Assembly (NCBI GenBank): GCA_029974875.1
Contig: JARKQP010000669.1
Span: forward strand, 1-10,537
Length of the DNA: 10,537 nt
Reading direction: 5' to 3'
DNA from: Mobilitalea sp.
GTDB taxonomy: Bacteria > Bacillota_A > Clostridia > Lachnospirales > Lachnospiraceae
Shown: piece by piece, positions 1-4,888 of the stretch
How positions within the stretch are numbered: the first letter of the stretch is position 1
How the letters are laid out: each line of letters opens with the position of its first letter
The notes under the pieces: generated by a model
What the model saw: the letters and a program-made list of their open reading frames with translations, nothing else
Told to the model about the DNA's origin: nothing
Databases searched by the model: none
Translations under genes and position numbers: made by a program

Positions 1-50
1 AATTATAATGAAAAAATTAAGTTTAGTTATTTTTCTTGATTATTCTATTA
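1..50. other. AT-rich sequence downstream of the first AraC gene
   Basis: This stretch is strongly A+T rich and lies just past the stop codon of the minus-strand AraC regulator. I see no hairpin with a U-tract, so no terminator can be assigned, and no coding frame enters from the window edge. Confidence 0.4.
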
Positions 51-905
51 CTATTCATTTGCAGCGGTCTTTTTCGTATCCTTACGATATAGCTTCCGAT
101 ATTCCCGTGGCAAATAGCCTGTCAGCTTTTTAAATAGCTCCGCAAAATATGACCGGTCTTCAAAGCCTACTGCGTGGGCTACTGAAGATATTGGGGCATC
201 ATCACGTACCAACAGCTCCTGGGCCATTTTTATGCGAAATTCATTTATGTATTCATGAGGCGTCATGCCGACATCCTCCTGGAAACGGCGGATGAAATGA
301 TATTTGCTCATGCAGGATATTTTTGCGAGCTGTTCGATCCGCAATTTCTCCATATAATGCTTGTGTATATGGATCAGGGCCTGCTCCAAGCGTTGGTCAT
401 GTACATCTGATGTTATGAGAAGTCCCAGGAGGCGGTAGAGCATGGAGGATATCTCAATATCGGACAATGAAGACCATACTCCTGTGGCGGCAATGCCATG
501 TATTTGGTCACAGAGAGCAGGAACCTCAGCAGGAGCAGATATTACATTTCCCCTATCCTTTTCTATATATTTCAACAATTCGTATACCAGGGTGCTGCTC
601 ATCTGCAGCCATACAAAACTCCAATCATTACATAGACTTTGTACCTCAACGCTTTCATACATATCGACAATAAATGAATCACCATGCGCAAGAACATGCT
701 CTGTGCCCTTATACCGGAGTGCTCCATGTCCATTAATTGTATATAAAAACAGTAGCCTTTTAATTCCGTTAACTGAAAATGAAAAACTTTTATTAGCCTT
801 GACCCATGATATCTCATGCAGTCGGGTTGAGGATGCCTCAAATGGAAATGAGCTCATCCATGATGCAAAACGTACGATCTCTCCCTTGTGGTTACTACTA
901 TTCAC
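51..905 (-). CDS. AraC-family transcriptional regulator (cupin + HTH)
   Basis: A 284-residue DNA-binding regulator, probably controlling the divergent flavoprotein operon. The N-terminal half has a cupin-like sensing pattern (NGHGALRYKG... AHGDSFIVD, about residues 58-81). The C-terminal 100 residues are the paired AraC helix-turn-helix: the first HTH is near residues 190-213 and the second near 238-262, ending in the family signature GFEDRSYFAELFKKLTG. The start is taken as GTG at 905 because AAAGGAGG (912-919) sits 6 nt upstream of it. The ATG at 911 would touch the Shine-Dalgarno sequence, and the longer frame from 962 lacks one. Length is normal for the family. The divergent arrangement and a 21-bp direct repeat between the genes suggest local control and autoregulation. 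The effector is unknown. Confidence 0.9.
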   Translation of the reverse strand: MNSSNHKGEIVRFASWMSSFPFEASSTRLHEISWVKANKSFSFSVNGIKRLLFLYTINGHGALRYKGTEHVLAHGDSFIVDMYESVEVQSLCNDWSFVWLQMSSTLVYELLKYIEKDRGNVISAPAEVPALCDQIHGIAATGVWSSLSDIEISSMLYRLLGLLITSDVHDQRLEQALIHIHKHYMEKLRIEQLAKISCMSKYHFIRRFQEDVGMTPHEYINEFRIKMAQELLVRDDAPISSVAHAVGFEDRSYFAELFKKLTGYLPREYRKLYRKDTKKTAANE

Positions 906-962
906 GCCCATCCTCCTTTTGATATGAGTATAGCATGATTGGCTGGAGTTGCATAGATGCAC

Positions 963-995
963 TTAGCAATTATACCATATTATTAAGCAATATAG
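963..995. promoter_or_regulatory. Direct repeat AGCAAT x2, 21 bp apart; candidate AraC operator
   Basis: AGCAAT occurs at 965-970 and again at 986-991, both followed by an ATA-containing stretch. The 21-bp offset is two helical turns, matching how the two HTH motifs of AraC proteins contact one DNA face. The first copy overlaps the candidate -10 box of the araC gene, and the second lies just upstream of the expected -35 region of the flavoprotein promoter. This fits repression of one gene and activation of the other. Assignment is by pattern only. Confidence 0.4.
969..974 (-). promoter_or_regulatory. Candidate -10 box of the AraC regulator gene
   Basis: The minus strand reads TATAAT here, about 64 nt before the GTG start. 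No good -35 hexamer lies 16-18 nt upstream. A second possible -10 (TATACT) lies closer to the start but would leave almost no leader before the ribosome site. Confidence 0.35.
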
Positions 996-1021
996 CCCCC
1001 CAAACTATGACCGTAGGATGA

Positions 1022-1027
1022 TACAAT
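1022..1027 (+). promoter_or_regulatory. Candidate -10 box of the flavoprotein operon
   Basis: TACAAT lies about 55 nt before the flavoprotein start codon. The position 17 nt upstream (999-1004) reads CCCAAA, which is not a -35 element. A promoter lacking a -35 next to an AraC-type repeat suggests activator dependence. The call is tentative because A+T-rich hexamers are common here. Confidence 0.3.
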
Positions 1028-1082
1028 AAATTAAAATTTGCTGTTCGTAAAGCTTATATCAAAACATGTAGGAGGATTGAGG

Positions 1083-2606
1083 ATGAAGGTTATCCAAACT
1101 GAAATCGCTGTAATGGGGTCAGGACTAGCTGGACTTGCAGCGGCAGTAACACTTGCTGAAAAAGGGGTTAAGGTATCTGTTTTTGAAAGGCGTCCGTTTC
1201 AAGGCGGCGCTGTTTCAAATACGCCAATGATTACCATGGCTACACGTAACGAACGTAAATACCAGGATAGGGCATTTGAGGTACATAATGAATTTACGAA
1301 TTATAACGGCAACATGGCTCTTGCAAGATCATGGATAAATAATTCATGGCGCATCCCGGACTTTGTTGCGGATCTGGGACTGGATTTCCTTGGCAAGGTG
1401 GAAACCTCCTATGAGGAGCTTGGCAACATAAATGCCTATACCGGCGGCTTTCCAAAAGGTATGAACCTGGGCGATTATTATTTATTAAAGCCAAGGGGAA
1501 AAGGGCACGGTGCCGCGCTGATTTGTTTAAAGGCGGCGCAAAAGATAGAAAAACTCGGAGGAAAAATATATTATAACAGTGCGCTAAAAAATTTAGTTGT
1601 TGAGGACGGATCTGTTGTAGGTGCCATTGTCGAAGAAAAAGGCGGAGAAAGCATTAAAGTAGAGTGCAAAGCTGTCATTGTTGCGACAGGGGGCTTTAGT
1701 GATAATCCTGAGATGATAAAGGAATATACAGGGCATATTTATACTGACCGTCACTGCAATAACGGTGGGGATGTATATTTTAATCATTTCCTTAATGGTC
1801 AAATGTATGGAGAGGGACATAAAGCAGTTTGGGAGGTTGGAGGTGCGAAAGGCCCCACCGGCATATATGGAAGGCTTCTGCCTGGTGAGGGAATTGTCGG
1901 GTATGTGCCATGGATCACACGGAACCAGCTTTTTACGGTTGCGGAACAGCCCTATTTAAAGGTTAACCGCAATGGCCAACGTTTCATCAATGAGGCAGTA
2001 GGGGTATCCTCTATGAGTGAAGGTACTGCTATCAAAAATCAGCCGGGGAAATACGCCTATCTAATCTTTGATGAGGATACATTGGGGCATCTTGAGGAAG
2101 TAGGAACTGAACATTCCTATATGATTTTCCGTGCAGATAAGCTTATAAATCTTCAGGAGCAGTTCAGGGAAGTGATTGAGGAGCAGGGAAATAAGCATGT
2201 TTTTGTTGCAGATACCCTTGAGGAGCTATGTGAGAATGCAGGAATAAACAAGGAGGGTCTCCTAAATACCGTAGAAAGATATAACCGTTTCTGCCAGAAT
2301 GGTTATGATGAGGACTTTGGAAAAAATCCGGATTATCTATACCCTGTTAAAAAAGGCAAATTCTATTGCCTCCGATTATATACTTGCTCTTATCATGTCA
2401 TTGGTGGAATTAGTACGAACGGAAAATGTGAGGTAGTAAATGGAGAACAGGTACCGATCAAAGGCTTATATTCCGCAGGAGATTGTACGGCAGGTGATAT
2501 CTATGGGAATCCACCGCTCTCAGCCTGCGGGCTCAGTTCAATCTCACTTTCCTTAGGGCTTGTTTGCGCTGATAATGCCGCAGAATATGTTAAGGAGGAA
2601 AAATAA
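1083..2606 (+). CDS. FAD-dependent reductase-like flavoprotein (fumarate reductase/AprA superfamily)
   Basis: A 507-residue soluble flavoprotein of the FAD-binding-2 superfamily. The N-terminal Rossmann motif GSGLAG is at residues 12-17, with ribose-binding acid E35 in VFERR. The ATGGF motif is at 201-205, the flavin-proximal VNRNGQRFINE at 294-304, SYHVIGGIS at 436-444, and the C-terminal GLYSAGDC at 461-468. H438 matches the conserved active-site histidine before GGI. However, the two arginines that bind and protonate fumarate in classical fumarate reductases are not evident after RFINE or in the GNPPLSACG segment, so a different substrate is likely. No signal peptide or membrane segment is seen. 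The start is ATG 1083, 6 nt after a GGAGGATTGAGG-type ribosome site. The ferredoxin encoded immediately downstream is a likely electron partner. Exact substrate unknown. Confidence 0.85.
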   Translation: MKVIQTEIAVMGSGLAGLAAAVTLAEKGVKVSVFERRPFQGGAVSNTPMITMATRNERKYQDRAFEVHNEFTNYNGNMALARSWINNSWRIPDFVADLGLDFLGKVETSYEELGNINAYTGGFPKGMNLGDYYLLKPRGKGHGAALICLKAAQKIEKLGGKIYYNSALKNLVVEDGSVVGAIVEEKGGESIKVECKAVIVATGGFSDNPEMIKEYTGHIYTDRHCNNGGDVYFNHFLNGQMYGEGHKAVWEVGGAKGPTGIYGRLLPGEGIVGYVPWITRNQLFTVAEQPYLKVNRNGQRFINEAVGVSSMSEGTAIKNQPGKYAYLIFDEDTLGHLEEVGTEHSYMIFRADKLINLQEQFREVIEEQGNKHVFVADTLEELCENAGINKEGLLNTVERYNRFCQNGYDEDFGKNPDYLYPVKKGKFYCLRLYTCSYHVIGGISTNGKCEVVNGEQVPIKGLYSAGDCTAGDIYGNPPLSACGLSSISLSLGLVCADNAAEYVKEEK

Positions 2607-2607
2607 T

Positions 2608-2799
2608 ATGACAGTTAAAATAATGGATTATTGTATCCGGTGTGGCCTTTGTGTTGATTTATGCCCAAAGTATTTTTCCTTTAATTTGGAAGAGGACCGG
2701 ATTGATCCGGTTTCACCGATCGAAGATGGTGCATACGAAGAAATAAAGCAGATGGCATTGGATTGTGCGGTAAGTGCAATTTCAGTTAAAAGGAATTAA
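2608..2799 (+). CDS. Monocluster [4Fe-4S] ferredoxin
   Basis: A 63-residue small electron carrier. Cysteines C9, C12 and C15 (CIRCGLC) plus distant C53 (DCAVSAI) fit the four ligands of a single [4Fe-4S] cluster, as in Thermotoga-type monocluster ferredoxins. C19 (LCP) is the extra cysteine that in that family can pair with another near residue 43, but the partner is absent here. The second site has CA where CP is usual. The start ATG at 2608 is chosen because AAGGAGG (2592-2598), inside the end of the flavoprotein gene, precedes it by 9 nt. The gene begins one base after the upstream stop, so the two are almost certainly cotranslated. It probably passes electrons to or from the flavoprotein. 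Confidence 0.88.
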   Translation: MTVKIMDYCIRCGLCVDLCPKYFSFNLEEDRIDPVSPIEDGAYEEIKQMALDCAVSAISVKRN

Positions 2800-2851
2800 T
2801 ATTGCGGCCAGAGATATATAAAGCAAGCTTCCATTGAAGTCTGGCAAATAA

Positions 2852-3044
2852 GGAGGTTTTTTATATATGGATACAAAAAAGACCGATGTTCTATGCTGCA
2901 GGAGACTGTGCAAATGGTACCCATAGCCATAATTATTCCTTGGTATATATATTGTGGGGCAGTACCCTCGGATTTGCCGTGAATTCTGGACGTATTGCGG
3001 GAGAAAGCGCAGCTTCTTATCTTAAGGTTATGGGGCATGCTTGA
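2852..3044 (+). pseudogene. Frameshifted C-terminal remnant of a second FAD flavoprotein
   Basis: From 2886 one frame reads MFYAAGDCANGTHSH and continues through NYSLVYILWGSTLGFAVNSGRIAGE to a stop at 3042-3044. This is the hallmark C-terminal FAD-binding end of fumarate reductase/AprA-like flavoproteins (AAGDC, then GxxGFAxxSGRIAGE). Just upstream, in another frame, 2852-2890 reads GGFLYMDTKKTDV, the expected GGI-x-x-DT-x(n)-TDV segment that normally precedes P-G-L-Y-A-A-G-D. The two pieces are joined across a frameshift, and the roughly 450-residue N-terminal part is missing. It is not a copy of the intact neighbour, which ends differently (IYGNPPLSACG). An AGGAGG at 2851-2856 followed by ATG 2867 could be read as a gene start, but that frame stops after 19 codons. 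I read this as decay of a paralogue once in the operon. Confidence 0.75.
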
Positions 3045-3135
3045 TATGTATTTTGTCGCCCATTGTATGCATGAATACATAAATAAAATTAAACTCATGA
3101 ATGAATATTATGGTAATAAATAATGGGAGGATTAA

Positions 3136-3438
3136 ATGAAAGTATTAGGGATATCCTTTGGTAGAAAAAATGGAAACTGTGATATTGCTGTAAAATCAGC
3201 CCTTCTCGGAGCAGAAGGAAGAGGAGCAGACATTGCATTTATAAACACATGCAATTTAAAAATAGACCGTTGTACAGGTTGCGGTGCCTGCGATAAATTA
3301 AAGGAAAAAGGAAAAGATCCGGTTTGTGTTATTAAAGCGGCTGGATGCTGTTAAAAATTTAGTCAGATAGGATACAGCCCGGCCAATAAGATGGATTCTT
3401 ATATACAGGCAATGACCGCGCCGGCAACTAATGTATGA
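3136..3438 (+). pseudogene. Truncated iron-sulfur flavodoxin / NADPH-dependent FMN reductase-like gene
   Basis: The intact frame 3136-3354 encodes 72 residues: MKVLGISFGRKNGNCD (flavodoxin-like first strand and phosphate loop), then a cysteine cluster C46-x2-C49-x2-C52-x11-C64 typical of ISF-like flavodoxins of anaerobes. Family members run about 180-270 residues, continuing after CVIK with DD-x-x and a Rossmann-like body. Here CVIK is followed by AAGCC and a stop, so most of the FMN-binding domain is gone. After the stop the same frame stays open for 27 more codons to TGA 3436-3438 (IGYSPANKMDSYIQAM...), possibly a remnant of the original C-terminus after an internal deletion. GGGAGG (3125-3130) lies 5 nt before the ATG, so the stub may still be translated. 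A functional short iron-sulfur peptide is an alternative but less likely. Confidence 0.65.
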
Positions 3439-3457
3439 CAAGCTTATACGGGGATGA

Positions 3458-3490
3458 AAAGGAGGTACTTCGCAACGAAGTACCTCCTTT
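3458..3490. terminator. Perfect 15-bp hairpin between convergent transcription units
   Basis: Positions 3458-3472 and 3476-3490 are exact inverted complements around a CAA loop, flanked by an A-run on the left and a T-run on the right. It lies between the end of the plus-strand redox operon and the end of the minus-strand padR gene, so it fits a bidirectional intrinsic terminator. The T-tracts are short (3-4 bases) on both sides, which weakens the call slightly. Confidence 0.75.
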
Positions 3491-3507
3491 GAGCTATGTT
3501 TTGCTTT

Positions 3508-3819
3508 TCATTCAATACCAAGAGCCGCCACAGAGGCAATCAGCCCCCTCCAATTCGATTTCGCACCAGCCAGCGCCTCCCGTCCCTGCTCGGTTATAAA
3601 ATAATATTTCCGGGGTGGGCCGCCGCTCACTGTACCAAGGGTCACCTTGGCAGCCCCTTCCTTATTCAGGCGCCGGAGGATGGCATAGATAGTGCTTTCA
3701 TTAATATCCGGGAAGGCTTTGTTCACAAGCTGCATGATCTCATAGCCATACCGCTGCTCGGATTGGATCAGGTGGAGGATGCACATCTCCACTACACCTT
3801 TTTTCATCTGGGCATCCAT
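3508..3819 (-). CDS. PadR-family transcriptional regulator
   Basis: A 103-residue winged-helix repressor. It has the classic N-terminus MDAQMKKGVVEMCIL, the RYGYEI motif at residues 23-28, the recognition helix ESTIYAILRRLNKEG at 41-55, and the wing GPPRKYYFITEQGR at 67-80. Length is that of the short subfamily, which lacks the long C-terminal dimerisation helix of PadR itself. The start at 3819 is favoured because AAGGGGG precedes it by 7 nt and the MDAQ-x-KKG beginning is family-typical. M5 would give an ATGA stop-start overlap but has no good ribosome site. The gene overlaps the end of the membrane-protein gene by 16 nt and should be cotranslated with it. Such pairs usually regulate their own promoter; the signal is unknown. 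Confidence 0.92.
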   Translation of the reverse strand: MDAQMKKGVVEMCILHLIQSEQRYGYEIMQLVNKAFPDINESTIYAILRRLNKEGAAKVTLGTVSGGPPRKYYFITEQGREALAGAKSNWRGLIASVAALGIE

Positions 3820-4661
3820 ACCATAGCCCCCTTTTTACGAAAGATGCTGACTAATATAAGTGTCAATAAGGCCAAGGAAAGTCCTGTAGCATAAGGCAGA
3901 ACGCTGGATAGCACCATCCTATGCATCTCTTCCGGGTCAACGAGCGTATGCAACATACGGCTGAGAGATAACAAAAGCCCAATTACCCCCGCCGTATGGA
4001 TAAAGGCAGAGATAAAATAAGGCGAGTATCTGATGGCGCGGTATAGCGCGACTACCATAACTGCCAGATTAGTCAATAAAGCTATATCTAAAATGCGAGA
4101 AACTGCCGGCCCGATCTTCCAAGGCTCAAGCTGCCAAAAATCAAGACCAGTGATACAGAGATACCCAATATAGGAAAGAAGCATGGAGCATAAAGGTAGG
4201 AGGTTAAGCATCAGAAGATAAATCCTCTCACGCCTGTCCCGCATCTTTAGGGCGAGTAACACAGAAAGAGAGGGCACGCGCAGTGCGATCCAAACCAACA
4301 CAAAGCTAATGATGATGAGTATAGCTTCCAAGATTCCTAACGGGAACAAGAAACGTGCCCCGTTATTAGCCGTTTTACTAAAAACTAAAAGGCCCCATAG
4401 GAACAGGACAACAGCCACCGCTATAAAGGGCAGGTAAGGGGATCTCCTGTGGAAGCGGTTTTCCTTCCTAAGTGCCAATGTGATCTCATTGGGAGACCCA
4501 AGCCTAAGTCTGGCCTCGTCAAAGCTAAGCCCCTCATCCAGGGCAGCAGCCATATTTTCATTATAATCCTGCACAATTTCAATAGCATCCTCCCGGCTTG
4601 CCGAGTTAAAAAAAAGCTGGAGCATGCCAATAGAATAAAGATATCTGTTTTTATGTTCCAT
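3804..4661 (-). CDS. PadR-linked HAAS/DUF1700-like polytopic membrane protein
   Basis: A 285-residue protein with a soluble N-terminal helical domain and about six membrane segments. Residues 1-66 (NSASREDAIEIVQDYNENMAAALDEGLSFDEARLRLGSP) resemble the HAAS/DUF1700 domain, which is commonly encoded next to PadR regulators. Hydrophobic segments lie near residues 75-94, 104-127, 147-170, 188-207, 215-237 and 252-274. The start at 4661 has TGAGGAGG 8 nt upstream. The gene is first in a two-gene operon and overlaps padR by 16 nt. In many such loci padR comes first, so the order is reversed here. The role is probably membrane sensing or accessory to a PadR-controlled envelope response, but no specific function can be read from the sequence. 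Confidence 0.8.
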   Translation of the reverse strand: MEHKNRYLYSIGMLQLFFNSASREDAIEIVQDYNENMAAALDEGLSFDEARLRLGSPNEITLALRKENRFHRRSPYLPFIAVAVVLFLWGLLVFSKTANNGARFLFPLGILEAILIIISFVLVWIALRVPSLSVLLALKMRDRRERIYLLMLNLLPLCSMLLSYIGYLCITGLDFWQLEPWKIGPAVSRILDIALLTNLAVMVVALYRAIRYSPYFISAFIHTAGVIGLLLSLSRMLHTLVDPEEMHRMVLSSVLPYATGLSLALLTLILVSIFRKKGAMVWMPR

Positions 4662-4691
4662 AAATGCAACCTCCTCACTACTGTTTTATGT

Positions 4692-4731
4692 ACTATAGTT
4701 GGAGCTTAACACACTACTGTCCATAAGTCAA
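4692..4731 (-). promoter_or_regulatory. Candidate promoter/operator of the HAAS-padR operon
   Basis: On the minus strand TTGACT (4726-4731) is a near-consensus -35, but the hexamer 17 nt on (TAAGCT) is a poor -10. Further downstream lies the palindrome ACTATAGT (4692-4699), containing TATAGT and followed by ACAT, which resembles the A+T-rich palindromes bound by PadR proteins. It is 31-38 nt before the start codon. Promoter and operator probably lie within this interval, but the exact elements are uncertain. Confidence 0.35.
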
Positions 4732-4888
4732 TAGTTAGCCCTTATTTTAAAAAGAAATAGCAGTTTCCATAAGCAAGAAAAATAGTCAATGTTTATTATA
4801 AAACAAATAAACTCGCCCGACAAAAGGCTTCTTTATACTAACGCGGTGAATCTCGTTCATTAGACACTCAAATCATGCCGGCTTCACC

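Noticed and set aside
442..927. 161-codon plus-strand open frame
   Set aside because: It lies antisense inside the AraC gene, has no ribosome site and no recognisable domain, and reads as the complement of a conserved coding frame.
2867..2926. Short gene starting at ATG 2867 with AGGAGG upstream
   Set aside because: The frame stops after 19 codons. The same bases are better explained as the coding GG and MDT residues of a broken flavoprotein.
2796..3098. 100-codon minus-strand open frame
   Set aside because: It runs opposite to the flavoprotein remnant, whose plus-strand pieces show clear family motifs; the minus-strand translation shows none.
3037..3123. 28-codon plus-strand open frame starting within the remnant's stop region (MLDMYFVAHCMHEYINK...)
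   Set aside because: The start overlaps the stop of the flavoprotein remnant, but there is no ribosome site and no recognisable similarity. It could be a further gene fragment, but I cannot support it.
3496..3894. 132-codon plus-strand open frame
   Set aside because: It is antisense to padR, which has convincing motifs and a ribosome site; the frame crosses two real genes on the other strand.
4790..4811. GTTTATT ... AATAAAC inverted repeat downstream of the second AraC-GH39 gene, considered as a terminator
   Set aside because: The stem is only 7 A+T pairs with no G+C core, and the T-run after it is distant, so it is too weak to call.
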